A stretch of 64,000 bases of DNA from Coriobacteriaceae bacterium AM100-PB1-1D-6A (GCA_027660625.1 JAQDNC010000003.1:62001-126000); one strand, 5' to 3'; positions 44,040 through 54,210 are shown, counted from the stretch's first letter. Numbers and translations: made by a program. The notes: a model not told the origin generated them from the letters alone.

Positions 44040-44757
44040 TCTTAGGGTATAACCCACGGGCCCCGGGCTCGCGTCTAAAGGTGCGGGCCCGGACTTCGTC
44101 CAGGCCTAGTGCATCTTGACCCGTGGCGCGCCGGTCGAACCGGCAGCATCACCCCCTCTTGAAGGGGTCCTCGTACTCCTTCACGCTCAGCTTGTCCAGC
44201 GCGATGTCGTGGGACTCCTGCTCCCTGATGTACTTGGCGATCGTCGCCTCGTTCAGGCCGACGGTGGACACGCAGTGGCCCTCCGCCCAGAACTTCCTGT
44301 TGCCGAACTTGTACTTGAGGTTGGCGTGCCTGTCGAATATCATCAGCGAGCTCTTCCCCTTCAGGTAGCCCATGACGCTCGCGACGCTGTGCTTCGGCGG
44401 GATCGCCAGCAGCACGTGCACGTGGTCGGGCATCAGGTGCCCCTCGATTATCTCGATCCCCTTGTACTCGCACAGCTTCCTGAGGATCTCCCCTATGTCG
44501 CTCCTGATTTGGTTGTAGATCACTTTGCGCCTATACTTCGGCGTGAACACGATGTGGTACTTGCACATCCACTTCGTGTGGGAAAGGCTGTAGGCCTTCT
44601 GGGCCATGGCGACCACCCCTTCGACTCGAATTCTTGACGGCCTGAACAATCGTCAATATCGGTCGGAGGGGTGGCTTTGTAAAGCCGTTTGTCTCCACCC
44701 GCGTAGCGGGTGGTTTAAAGCTGGCCGCTGCGCGGCCAGCAGACTAAAGTCTTGAAC
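44040..44757 (-). mobile_element. IS200-type insertion sequence
   Basis: About 0.7 kb with a single tnpA, no terminal inverted repeats and subterminal hairpins, as in IS200. On the 5' side of tnpA are two strong stems: CCACCCGC / GCGGGTGG (44696-44714) and CTGGCCGC / GCGGCCAG (44722-44740). On the 3' side CCGGAC-TTC-GTCCAGG lies near 44089-44104. Exact ends are not fixed by a target duplication, since this family makes none. It sits between two intact genes. Confidence 0.8.
44149..44607 (-). CDS. tnpA: IS200/IS605-family Y1 transposase TnpA
   Basis: 152 residues, full length for IS200 TnpA. The HUH motif is HVH (His62, His64) in MPDHVHVLLAIPP and the catalytic Tyr is Tyr126 in ATIAKYIREQ. 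It moves single-stranded DNA using subterminal hairpins. GGGGTGG precedes the ATG at 44607; a longer frame to 44649 has no site. It appears intact. No tnpB is present. Confidence 0.93.
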   Translation of the reverse strand: MAQKAYSLSHTKWMCKYHIVFTPKYRRKVIYNQIRSDIGEILRKLCEYKGIEIIEGHLMPDHVHVLLAIPPKHSVASVMGYLKGKSSLMIFDRHANLKYKFGNRKFWAEGHCVSTVGLNEATIAKYIREQESHDIALDKLSVKEYEDPFKRG

Positions 44758-44759
44758 TA

Positions 44760-44798
44760 AAAAGGGCCGATCGCACATCTCCGCGGTTGGCCCTTTAC
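44760..44798. terminator. Hairpin between IS200 and the dispersed repeat
   Basis: AAAGGGCC / GGCCCTTT with a 20-nt loop, A run before and T run after; likely terminator of the rlmA-like gene on the minus strand. Confidence 0.55.
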
Positions 44799-44849
44799 GT
44801 TTGCCCAGATAAAACCTGCCAAAATAAACCTGTCCCTTTTTGGTAGGTT
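44799..44849 (+). repeat. Dispersed repeat, GTTTGCCCAGATAAAACC family, copy 3
   Basis: Near-identical to 5641-5692. Its end overlaps the stop codon of the rlmA-like gene (TAG at 44848-44850, minus strand), as happens with the stop-codon palindromes elsewhere. Confidence 0.75.
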
Positions 44850-45663
44850 AGCTGTGGCGGTACTCGGCGATGATGAAGTCGATATCGGTCTGAAGGGTTT
44901 CCAGGTTTGCCAGGCGCTCTTTGTCGGCAGGGCGCGTGCGGTAGTAGTACGGCGTCATCTGGAACACTGCCTCGATATCGGCCTGCGTCTGGAGGGTGAT
45001 AGAAGCTGTCACCCGCTGCGTTCCGATTAACTCGAGCTCGGTGGTCTGCGGCAGCTTTTCGTCGTTGAGATACGGCGTGTCGTAGAGCACCTCCTTGAGC
45101 CCAAAGAGATGACGGGCACCCGGCACCACGGTGTAGAGAGAGCCCTCGGGTGCCAGCACGCGGGCAAACTCGCGCTCGTTAAAGGGGGCAAAGAGCTCGG
45201 TCACCATATCGAAGGCACCATCGGCCACGGGGATATCCTTCATGTTGGCCACGAAGTAGGTCGCATCGCCGCGCTTGGCGGCAAGGCGCACCATCTCTTT
45301 ACCCAGGTCGAACCCATAAGCATCCACGCCCAGCACCGCACCCATGGCGCTGGTGTAGTAGCCCTCGCCGCAGCAAATATCGAGCAAGGTCATGGCGCCG
45401 CCCGTAGACGCCGCACGCTCAGACACCTGCTCGCGCACCAGCTCGACCATCGCATCGCGTAACGGCGCATAGTATCCGCGGTTCAGAAAGTCACGACGGC
45501 TGCGCGCCTGCGACTTGGGATCGCCCATGGAGTCGCCGCTCTTGGACGAGCGCAGCAGATACAGATAGCCCTCGCGCGCACGGTCAAATCGGTGTCCGCC
45601 CGCGCATGCAGCACCGCGCTCGTCGTCCACCAACGGCTCATGGCAAACGGGACACAACAACAT
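44848..45663 (-). CDS. 23S rRNA (guanine-N1)-methyltransferase, RlmA type
   Basis: 271 residues. An N-terminal zinc ribbon (Cys4, Cys7, Cys20, His24) precedes a Rossmann SAM domain (LLDICCGEGYYTSAM, GFDLGKEMVRLAAKRG, VADGAFDMVTELFAP). This is the layout of RlmA(I)/RlmA(II), which methylate G745 or G748 of 23S rRNA; the II form gives tylosin resistance in actinobacteria. The target base cannot be told. AAGGAG precedes the ATG. Single gene. Confidence 0.88.
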   Translation of the reverse strand: MLLCPVCHEPLVDDERGAACAGGHRFDRAREGYLYLLRSSKSGDSMGDPKSQARSRRDFLNRGYYAPLRDAMVELVREQVSERAASTGGAMTLLDICCGEGYYTSAMGAVLGVDAYGFDLGKEMVRLAAKRGDATYFVANMKDIPVADGAFDMVTELFAPFNEREFARVLAPEGSLYTVVPGARHLFGLKEVLYDTPYLNDEKLPQTTELELIGTQRVTASITLQTQADIEAVFQMTPYYYRTRPADKERLANLETLQTDIDFIIAEYRHS

Positions 45664-45733
45664 GGCAACTCCTTAGCGCGGACAACACAACGCCCACCAT
45701 TGTCGCACGCCTTCCCCACCTAGTCATAGAAGA

Positions 45734-45784
45734 GACAAGGAGTGTCCCCAGCTGCCGGCAGAAAAGGAACGTCCCTAAGTGCCG
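45734..45784. repeat. TGCCGGCA-centred palindromic element, copy 1
   Basis: GACAAGGAGTGTCCCCAGC, then TGCCGGCA, then GAAAAGGAACGTCCCTAAGT. The right half matches the reverse complement of the left half at 59497-59548. Intergenic, between rlmA and the MATE gene. Confidence 0.65.
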
Positions 45785-45854
45785 ACTGGTTGCATTAGGA
45801 GTATCATCGTCTGCGCAAATAAGCACGAAAGAGCATATTAGAGATTGAGAGCGT

Positions 45855-47236
45855 ATGGCAGACACCGCATCTAAGCACATTGACATGACCACCGGCTCGC
45901 TATGGCGCAATATTCCTCTGTTCGCCTTCCCCGTGGCCGCCACGAGCATCTTGGAGCAGCTGTCGAACCTCATCGCCACGGTCATCATCGGCAACTTCTC
46001 GGGCGACCAGGGAACCCTCGCCATGGCGGCGGTCGGCTCCAATGTTCCGCTTACCAGTCTTATGCTCAACCTGTTTATTGGCATGTCGCTTGGCTCCAAC
46101 GTGGTCATCGCCAACGCTATCGGCCGCAACGATCAGAACATGGTCAAACGCGCCGTCCATACCTCGATTTTAATGGCGCTCGTGGGCTTTGTCGTCATTG
46201 CGCTGGGCGAGATCTTTACCGAGCCCATGCTCGCCGCGCTCAACGTCCCTGACGAGACCATGCCGCTTGCATCGCTCTACCTGCGCGTCTTTTTGCTCAG
46301 CATGCCCTCGATCTTGCTCTACAACTTTGAGGCAGCAATCTTCCGCTCCGTCGGCATCACCCGCATGCCGCTGCAGGCGCTTGCCGTGTCCACCGTCCTC
46401 AACATTGGACTGGACCTTATCTTTGTCCCCGTGCTCCACTGGGGTGTGGCGGGCGTCGCCATCGCCACCGCCATCGCCTACACCGTCAGCGCCGCCACAC
46501 TCTTTGTCCACCTGCTCAAGACCGACTCCGTCGTCCGCGTCACCCCACGCGACTTAGGCTTAGACCCCGTCGCCCTCAAGCGCATCGTCAAGATCGGCCT
46601 GCCCGCCGGCATCCAAAGCGCCGTCTTTGCCGTCGCTAACATCATCATCCAGTCTGCCATCAACAGCCTGGGCACCGAGGTCATGGCGGCATCGAGCGCT
46701 GCCATGAGCCTGGAGTATGTGTGCTACAACCTACTCAACAGCTTTAGCCAGGCCTGCACCACCTTTGTGGGACAAAACCATGGTGCCCGCCAAATCGACC
46801 GCTGCACCAAAACGCTCAAGGTCTGCCTGGTCGAAGGCGGTATCGTCGCGCTCACCACCATCGTCATCATCGTCGGTCTGGGGCGCGAGATTCTGTCGCT
46901 CTTTAACAGCGACCCCAACATCGTCTCGATCGGCTATATCCGCGTGTGTTCGATCTTCCCGGCGTACGCTTTTAGCATGTTCTACGAAAACATGTCCGGC
47001 TACCTGCGCGGCTTTGGCATCTCGCTCATGCCCGCCCTCATCACCATGATCTGCGTCGCGGCATCCGCTTCTATTGGGTATTCTGCGTGTTCCCACACTT
47101 CCGCACCTTTGCGAACATCATGATGGTCTACCCCATCAGCCTGGGCACCACGGCGTTCTTTATGGTCGTGGCGGTATTGCTCTGCCACCCGGCACGCACC
47201 TACCGTCTAGCACAAGCCAAAGCGACAGCCCGCTAA
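45855..47236 (+). pseudogene. MATE-family efflux transporter, frameshifted near C-terminus
   Basis: The first 402 residues are a normal MATE (NorM/DinF-like) with about 11 helices (LFAFPVAATSILEQLSNLIATVIIG, AMSLEYVCYNLLNSFSQACTTFVGQNHGA). At 47060-47061 the GG should be GGG: restoring one base gives GIRFYWVFCVFPHFRTFANI, then MMVYPISLGTTAFFMVVAVL, and a natural end at 47236 (460 residues). As read, the protein ends in 20 unrelated residues and loses the last helix. This could be a genuine lesion or a homopolymer error. MATEs export drugs with Na+ or H+. Confidence 0.82.
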
Positions 47237-47263
47237 TCACCACTCTCAACGCCACGCCAATCA

Positions 47264-48130
47264 TTAATTGACAATATGCGAGCTCATATAGTCGATAAAG
47301 TGCCTCGTGGCGACAGGCATGGTGTCCCAGCTGCGCCAGGCTGCAACCACGTCACGCGAAGGAGCATGCACGATGGGTCGTACGCGAATATCGGCCCGCA
47401 TGCCCTCGACGGTACGGCGATACAGCATACTCACGCCTAGGCCCTCCTCCACCATCGCCATGATGGTGTAGTCGTCGGTCACCTCGCTCGTCACGTGCGG
47501 TGACAGCCCATGCGCCGCAAATGCATCGAGCACCAGGCTCTGTTCGCCCTCATCCAGCAGCACAAACGGCTCGGACGCTAGGTCGGCGAGTGTCACCTTT
47601 TCCTTTGCCGCCAGCGGATGCGCGGCCGGCAACAATGCTACCAACTCGTCATGATAGACCACGCGCTTCTCGAGCCCCGCGGTAAATCCGCGTGCCGTAA
47701 AGCAAAAGTCAACCACGCCATCGTGCACCCACTGGGCGTTGCGCGTGTAATCGCCCTGCTTGAGCGTAAAGTGAACGCCCGGGTGCAGGGCCCCAAAGTC
47801 GCGGATCACGCGCGGCAGCACGGTACGACTCACGTTGGTAAACGTCGCAATGCGAATGTCAGTCGACGAAAGCCCCAGCAACTCCTGACGCTTGCCCTCA
47901 AGCTCGGCCTCGGCAGTTACAATCTGGCGCAGATACGGCAGATACTGTTTGCCGTCGCGCGTAAGCGATACGCCCTGCTTACCGCGCTCGATAATCGTGG
48001 TGCCCAGCTCGCGCTCGAGCGCCTTGACGGCCTGGCTCACCGCGCTTTGCGTATAGCCCAGCTCGTCGGCCGCGCCCTTCAGACTGCCGCAATCGACCAC
48101 CATACATACAATCTGATATCGCGATGCCAT
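47264..48130 (-). CDS. LysR-family transcriptional regulator
   Basis: 288 residues. Winged helix SLKGAADELGYTQSAVSQAVKALE and a two-lobed effector domain. GGAGG lies 4 bp before the ATG. Divergent from a DMT transporter 158 bp away, with AGTAT-N9-ATACT at 48190-48208 in the gap as a possible operator. It resembles the LysR at 10900-11757 in length, layout and neighbour, though the two are clearly different proteins. Confidence 0.9.
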   Translation of the reverse strand: MASRYQIVCMVVDCGSLKGAADELGYTQSAVSQAVKALERELGTTIIERGKQGVSLTRDGKQYLPYLRQIVTAEAELEGKRQELLGLSSTDIRIATFTNVSRTVLPRVIRDFGALHPGVHFTLKQGDYTRNAQWVHDGVVDFCFTARGFTAGLEKRVVYHDELVALLPAAHPLAAKEKVTLADLASEPFVLLDEGEQSLVLDAFAAHGLSPHVTSEVTDDYTIMAMVEEGLGVSMLYRRTVEGMRADIRVRPIVHAPSRDVVAAWRSWDTMPVATRHFIDYMSSHIVN

Positions 48131-48288
48131 CGTGCCTCCACATCGATGTAGCCGTAAAACGTTTTGCCAGCGCTTTTTCTAGCAACATTAGTATTTCTTA
48201 ATCATACTGAAGATACATTCGCTTTACTACATCCACATCTGGGAGCAGAATCCTTTTTGCGAAACCGTTCTGTAACAAAAGGAGTCCC

Positions 48289-49191
48289 ATGGATCGCAAA
48301 AAAGCAATCGCGCTCTCATTTTCCGTTCCCGTCGCATGGGGCTTTTCGTACCCCCTCATGAAGATCGGCATGGACAGCATGAACGCCACGAGCATCGTTG
48401 CGCTGCGCTGCATCATCGCCTTTGTGGTCTGCCTGCTGCTCTTCCACAAGCGCGCTTTCCGCATCAATCGCGACCTTATGGTTCGCGCCGCCATCATCGG
48501 CGCCATCATGGCAACCGAGCTCACCTGCATGTGCTTGGGCTCCAGTCTTACTTCCGCCTCCACCGCCGGCTTTTTGCAGAGCCTGACGGTCGTGATCGTG
48601 CCGTTTGCCAACGCCGCCCTGCTGCGTCGCGCCCCCGAGCGCAAGGTGCTCGTCGGCACCGCCATCGTCACCTGCGGTATGCTGCTGCTCTCGGGCGCCG
48701 ACTTTACCAGCCTGAATCCCGGCGCGATCATCATGTTGCTCTCAGCCTTTATCTATGCCAGCCACATTATCGTAGCCAAGCGCTTTGTCGAAGAAGTCGA
48801 CCCACTGGCCTTGGGTGTTTGGCAGCTGGGCTTTGGCGGCCTGTTCTCGGGCATCGCCGCATTTGCCTTTGGCGGCTTTACGCTTCCCAGCACGCCGAGC
48901 GAGGTCGCGGTCGTCGTCGCGCTCGCACTCATCTGCTCTGCCTACGGCTTTATCACCCAGACGCTCGTGCAGCCCCACGTGCCCGCCGAGACCACCGGCT
49001 TTGCCTTCTCGCTCGAGCCGGTCTGCTCCGCCGTCTTCTCGTTCTTCCTGGTCGGCGAGGTCCTGAGCCCCATCGCCTTCTTTGGCGCCGCCCTCATCCT
49101 CACCGGCGTCATGGTGGCAACCGTCGAGCTTCCGCGCCTACGCGCGCATGAACAGGCTCGTATGGCAGGAACGCCCGAGCGCGTCTCGTAG
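48289..49191 (+). CDS. EamA/DMT-family transporter
   Basis: 300 residues, ten helices in two EamA repeats (VPVAWGFSYPLMKIGMDSMN, then ELTCMCLGSSLTSASTAGFL; second half SAFIYASHIIVAKRFVEEVDP, then PAETTGFAFSLEPVCSAVFSFFL). The family exports amino acids or other metabolites. AAGGAG precedes the ATG. The divergent LysR probably controls it. It is intact, unlike its counterpart at 11876. Confidence 0.88.
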   Translation: MDRKKAIALSFSVPVAWGFSYPLMKIGMDSMNATSIVALRCIIAFVVCLLLFHKRAFRINRDLMVRAAIIGAIMATELTCMCLGSSLTSASTAGFLQSLTVVIVPFANAALLRRAPERKVLVGTAIVTCGMLLLSGADFTSLNPGAIIMLLSAFIYASHIIVAKRFVEEVDPLALGVWQLGFGGLFSGIAAFAFGGFTLPSTPSEVAVVVALALICSAYGFITQTLVQPHVPAETTGFAFSLEPVCSAVFSFFLVGEVLSPIAFFGAALILTGVMVATVELPRLRAHEQARMAGTPERVS

Positions 49192-49279
49192 ACCCCACTC
49201 TTCATACAGCCGCGGCATAAAGGCAACCGGTGCGCCTTTACAATAGATACCAACAGAGTATCTGCCATAAAGGAGCCCC

Positions 49280-50005
49280 ATGGACACCGCAACTCGCGAC
49301 CGCAACATAGCAACCTGGTTGGGCGATGCGCCGCAGCCGGTACGTGACACTACGAACCAGCTGCTCGAGCGCATCGCCCTTTTGCGTGCCGAGCAGACCA
49401 TCTACCCGGCACAAGACGACATCCTCAATGCCCTCGCCTACACGCCGGCCGACCAGGTCAAGGTTGTCATCTTGGGTCAAGATCCCTATCACGGACCCAA
49501 CCAGGCCATGGGGTTATCGTTCTCGGTCCCCGCGACGCAAACCAAGTTGCCGCCGAGCCTGCGCAACATCTATAAGGAACTCAAAGCCGATCTGGACTGC
49601 CCCTTTCCTGCCACGGGAGACCTAACCCCATGGGCACAACAGGGCGTCCTGCTCCTCAACACTACGCTCACCGTGCGCGAGCATGCCGCCAATTCGCACG
49701 CCAAGCTGGGCTGGAGCACGCTCACCGACTATATTATCGAACGCTGCTGTCAGCTGCCCCAGCCGGTCGTCTTTTTGGCATGGGGCCGCTTTGCCCAGCA
49801 AATGGTTGAGGGCAAGCTCGACGCGATCGGCGCGGGCAAGGCAACCGGCAAGTTCTGCCTAGCTTCTACGCACCCCTCGCCGCTTTCGGCCAACCGCGCC
49901 ACGGCAGAACTCCCCGCCTTTATAGGGTCGCGCCCCTTCTCGGCAGCCAATCGGCTACTCGAACAGCACGGCTCGACCCCCGTCAACTGGACTTGCCTCG
50001 GCTAA
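49280..50005 (+). CDS. ung: Uracil-DNA glycosylase (family 1)
   Basis: 241 residues. Motif A VVILGQDPYHGPNQAMGLSFS with the water-activating Asp68, motif B STHPSPLSANR with the catalytic His, and LLLNTTLTVREHAANSH. It excises uracil from DNA to start base-excision repair. AAAGGAG precedes the ATG. Single gene ending at a strong terminator. Confidence 0.95.
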   Translation: MDTATRDRNIATWLGDAPQPVRDTTNQLLERIALLRAEQTIYPAQDDILNALAYTPADQVKVVILGQDPYHGPNQAMGLSFSVPATQTKLPPSLRNIYKELKADLDCPFPATGDLTPWAQQGVLLLNTTLTVREHAANSHAKLGWSTLTDYIIERCCQLPQPVVFLAWGRFAQQMVEGKLDAIGAGKATGKFCLASTHPSPLSANRATAELPAFIGSRPFSAANRLLEQHGSTPVNWTCLG

Positions 50006-50019
50006 AAATCAATACATCA

Positions 50020-50056
50020 AAAACGCGCCCGACGGATTTCCATCGGGCGCGTTTCC
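50020..50056. terminator. Bidirectional terminator, ung/SDR
   Basis: AAACGCGCCCGA / TCGGGCGCGTTT, perfect 12-bp stem between convergent genes. Confidence 0.88.
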
Positions 50057-50736
50057 TATTCGGGCCAAATAAATTGTGTGCGGCCGGCCTCGCCGCCATC
50101 GATCAGCAGGCTCTGCCCGGTCATAAACCGGTTGGTCACGCCCGCAAAGTAGATCCACTCGGCGATCTCTTGGGCGGTGGCCCAGCGTTTAAGCGGCGTG
50201 AGCTCCATAATCTGGTTCCACAGGCGCTCGTCTTCCATCACGCAACGGTTGAGCGGCGTGATAACGCCGCCCGGGTCCACACTGTTGGCGATGGCCTGCG
50301 GTGCCAGGCGGTTTGCAAGGTTCTTGGTGTAGGCGATAACGCCGCCCTTGCTGGCGGCATAGGCGGGAAACTCCGATCCCGTATGTCCGCTCGCGGACCC
50401 CACATTGACCACGGATTTGATAGTCGGCGCCGGCTTGGCGGCAAGCCCCTCTCCCACAAAGGCGTAGCGCTCGGTCACGTTGATGGTGCCACACAGGTTG
50501 GCGGCGATATCGTCGGCCGAATCCTGCGCACCGGCAACGTTTACGATTACCTGGGGTTCAAGCTCGCCTGGAAACGAGTCCGGCTCGCGGACATCGACGA
50601 TCAGATGGCGATAGCGCTCGTGCTCGATCGCTGCCGGCAGCAAATCAAAGCCCACGACCTCGTGGCCCTCGTCCAAAAAGCGCTGCACGCACGCGGCTCC
50701 GATACCGCCCGAAGCGCCCGTGATCAAAACCCGCAT
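50056..50736 (-). CDS. Short-chain dehydrogenase/reductase
   Basis: 226 residues. Cofactor motif TGASGGIG (6-13), NVAGAQDS, and the Ser-Tyr-Lys triad in VGSASGHTGSEFPAYAASKGG. NAD(P)-dependent oxidoreductase of unknown substrate; the length and DIAANLCGTINV suggest the EntA/3-oxoacyl-reductase-like group. AAGGAG before the ATG; it begins 9 bp after the VUT gene stop, so the two are an operon. Confidence 0.86.
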   Translation of the reverse strand: MRVLITGASGGIGAACVQRFLDEGHEVVGFDLLPAAIEHERYRHLIVDVREPDSFPGELEPQVIVNVAGAQDSADDIAANLCGTINVTERYAFVGEGLAAKPAPTIKSVVNVGSASGHTGSEFPAYAASKGGVIAYTKNLANRLAPQAIANSVDPGGVITPLNRCVMEDERLWNQIMELTPLKRWATAQEIAEWIYFAGVTNRFMTGQSLLIDGGEAGRTQFIWPE

Positions 50737-50745
50737 ATTTGCTCC

Positions 50746-51468
50746 TTAGGCGGTTGCGTGGCGCTCGAGATACTCGGCGCCCACATTCTCGCGCTCCCAG
50801 CCGCGCACGACCTTGTAGCCCACAGGGCTCAGGAAGACCTCGCACAGCAGCTCGGCAACAGCGCCGGTCAGCGAGCACATAAGGACCTGCACCCAGGTCC
50901 AACCAAAGAACGTGTGGCTCACCACAATGGCAAAGACCAGGTTGTCGATAAACTGGCCAACGCCTGTAGACACATAGGAGCGGAAGGCAAAGCTCGCAAA
51001 GTTATTCTTTTTGAGCATACGGCCGAGCGACTGGTTGAGCGTGGAGTTAACGACGGCAGAGACGAGCATGGCGAGCGAAGATCCAAACACCACGTACCAG
51101 GTGCCGCCGATGGTGGCGTTAAGGGCGGTGTTGACCTCGATCATACCCGTGTCGTAGTAGGCGCCCCACATGCCGGGCGTGAGCGAGCATGCCCAAAAGC
51201 ACAGGCTCACAGCCAGGTTGACCAGCAGTGCGAGGATAGAGATTTTGATGGATGCCTTGGCGCCAAAGCGCTTGCAGATCATGTCCTGGCACAAAAACGA
51301 AACCCAGCTCACCACAAAGCCGCAATCGAGTGCCAGATACGGCAGGCTGATGAGCTCTTTGTTGGCCAGCAGGTTCATCATGATAACGCTCACGATAAAC
51401 AGCGAAACCGTTGCCGCGGGAATGCTCCGCAACAGGACCTTGTAGTCCTCCATGACCTTCTTGATCAT
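50746..51468 (-). CDS. VUT-family (YhhQ/COG1738) transporter, possibly queuosine precursor
   Basis: 240 residues with six helices. VUT landmarks: LLANKELISLPYLALDCGFVVSWVSFLCQDMICKRFG and LVSAVVNSTLNQSLGRML, then STGVGQFIDNLVFAIV with the conserved Gln-Asp-Asn region. YhhQ imports queuosine precursors; other members have been proposed for other vitamins. AAAGGAG lies 6 bp before the ATG at 51468. Its leader can fold into a hairpin with an A-rich tail, somewhat like a preQ1-I riboswitch. Confidence 0.8.
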   Translation of the reverse strand: MIKKVMEDYKVLLRSIPAATVSLFIVSVIMMNLLANKELISLPYLALDCGFVVSWVSFLCQDMICKRFGAKASIKISILALLVNLAVSLCFWACSLTPGMWGAYYDTGMIEVNTALNATIGGTWYVVFGSSLAMLVSAVVNSTLNQSLGRMLKKNNFASFAFRSYVSTGVGQFIDNLVFAIVVSHTFFGWTWVQVLMCSLTGAVAELLCEVFLSPVGYKVVRGWERENVGAEYLERHATA

Positions 51469-51474
51469 TATGTA

Positions 51475-51523
51475 CTCCTTTGGTTTTAGGTTTAACGAGC
51501 AGGATATCGGACCCGAACTGCTC
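51475..51523 (-). promoter_or_regulatory. Possible preQ1-like leader of the VUT gene
   Basis: On the minus strand GAGCAG (51523-51518) pairs with CTGCTC (51502-51497) around a 15-nt loop, and the 3' tail GTTAAACCTAAAACCAAAGGAG... runs into the Shine-Dalgarno (AAAGGAG, 51481-51475). The stem, A-rich tail and occluded ribosome site recall preQ1-I riboswitches, and the gene is a plausible target. Loop bases do not clearly match the consensus, so this is tentative. Confidence 0.25.
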
Positions 51524-51588
51524 GGCCGCCACGGTCTTGAGGCGACGGTGGGTATGATAGCCGCTCACGCGGCGGCAGGCAAGCAAAC

Positions 51589-51618
51589 GGCGCGGCGGCC
51601 CCACAGGATCACCGCGCC
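51589..51618 (-). terminator. Possible terminator of prfC
   Basis: Minus strand GGCGCGG / CCGCGCC with a 16-nt loop followed by GTTTGC, just 6 bp past the prfC stop. Weak T run. Confidence 0.45.
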
Positions 51619-51624
51619 GGTGCG

Positions 51625-53238
<1,614 letters not shown>

Positions 53239-53379
53239 GCGGATCCTTTCTTGCATTGAGTGCATTACATCGATGTAACCGCACCATTGTAGCCGCGAAA
53301 CCCCGCCATAGGGCACCTATCAGGACAAATTCATCAGTTGGGGCCTAGGGTAGCAGTCGATGGCGGCACTCCGCAGCAG

Positions 53380-53684
53380 TTTGTCTCGATCTGTAACATC
53401 TAGACGGTTTTTGAACCTCTACCTGTTACAGATTTAGACAAACAGGTGGGCGTCCCAGAAAGATCTCGATCTGTAACATCTAGCCACTCAAAACGGGTCT
53501 ATCTGTTACAGATTGAGATATAAGGATAGACGGGTGGCCAATGTCTCGATCTGTAACATCTAGCAGCCAAAAACTTCTCCAGTTGTTACAGATTGAGACA
53601 ACCAGGTGGGGCCCGCCAGCAAAATCTCAATCTGTAACAGGTAGCCGTCCAAATCGGTTCCAGATGTTACAGATTGAGATGAAT
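53380..53684 (+). repeat. Eight-copy alternating inverted-repeat array (four hairpins)
   Basis: A 15-16-bp arm, consensus TGTTACAGAT(T/C)GAGA, occurs eight times with start spacing of 40 bp (one is 41), alternately inverted: complement at 53384, 53464, 53544, 53625 and direct at 53424, 53504, 53584, 53665. The 25-bp interior of each pair and the 23-25-bp gaps between pairs are all different. Outer bases covary within pairs (GTCTC with GAGAC at 53542/53584; ATCTC with GAGAT at 53462/53504 and 53624/53665), and a G sits opposite a T in three pairs, an allowed wobble in + strand RNA. It lies between the divergent prfC and GntR genes and is neither CRISPR-like in orientation nor coding. Confidence 0.9.
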
Positions 53685-53730
53685 GAACGGGCGGACAATC
53701 CGTATTTACCTCTTGCATAACTGTGCATAG

Positions 53731-53762
53731 TGTATATATACTGTGCTTACCGGTTATATACA
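53731..53762 (+). promoter_or_regulatory. Probable GntR (YtrA-type) operator
   Basis: TGTATATA (53731-53738) and TATATACA (53755-53762), perfect 8-bp arms 16 bp apart, 28 bp before the GntR start. An AT-rich dyad here is the usual autoregulatory site of YtrA-like regulators. Confidence 0.55.
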
Positions 53763-53790
53763 CGTGTAGCCCAACAGCTAAGGAGCCGCT

Positions 53791-54210
53791 GTGGACATCA
53801 TCCTATCCAATTCGAGCGATATGCCCATCTACGAACAAATATCCTCGCAGGTCAAAGCTCAGATCCTTTCGGGCGTACTCACTGCGGGAGCCAAACTCCC
53901 CAGCATCCGTGCGCTCGCGAGTGATCTTGGCGTGAGCGTCATCACCACCAAGCGCGCCTACGCCGACCTGGAGCAGCTCGGGTTTATCTGCACCGTGCAG
54001 GGCAAGGGCTGCTTTGTCGCCGAGGGCAACCAGGAGCTCTTGCGCGAAAACCAGCTCTGCCATATCGAAGAGCTGCTTACGCAGGCGGCAGAACAAGCCG
54101 AAGCCCTGGGCGTCACGCGCGACAAACTGCACGAGATGCTCGACCTGGTAGCCCCCGAAACCATGCAGCAGCCATCTGCAAGAAAGGCTATACCATGCAA
54201 AACTTGTTAG
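53791..54210 (+). CDS. GntR-family regulator, YtrA type
   Basis: 139 residues, the short form without a large effector domain. N-terminal PIYEQISSQVKAQILSGVLTAGAKLPSIR and VSVITTKRAYADLEQLGFI (winged helix), then a C-terminal helix of about 50 residues. YtrA regulators control their own ABC-transporter operons, as here. GTG at 53791, AGGAG 6 bp upstream. Its last 16 bases overlap the ABC gene. Confidence 0.88.
   Translation: MDIILSNSSDMPIYEQISSQVKAQILSGVLTAGAKLPSIRALASDLGVSVITTKRAYADLEQLGFICTVQGKGCFVAEGNQELLRENQLCHIEELLTQAAEQAEALGVTRDKLHEMLDLVAPETMQQPSARKAIPCKTC

Larger units (their letters stand above)
53239..53790. other. 552-bp divergent intergenic region
   Basis: Contains the hairpin array (53380-53684), the prfC leader on the left, and on the right the probable GntR operator at 53731-53762. 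No coding sequence was found in the array. Confidence 0.7.

Noticed and set aside
53380..53684. CRISPR array
   Set aside because: Repeats are only 15-16 bp and alternate in orientation; there is no cas gene in the window.
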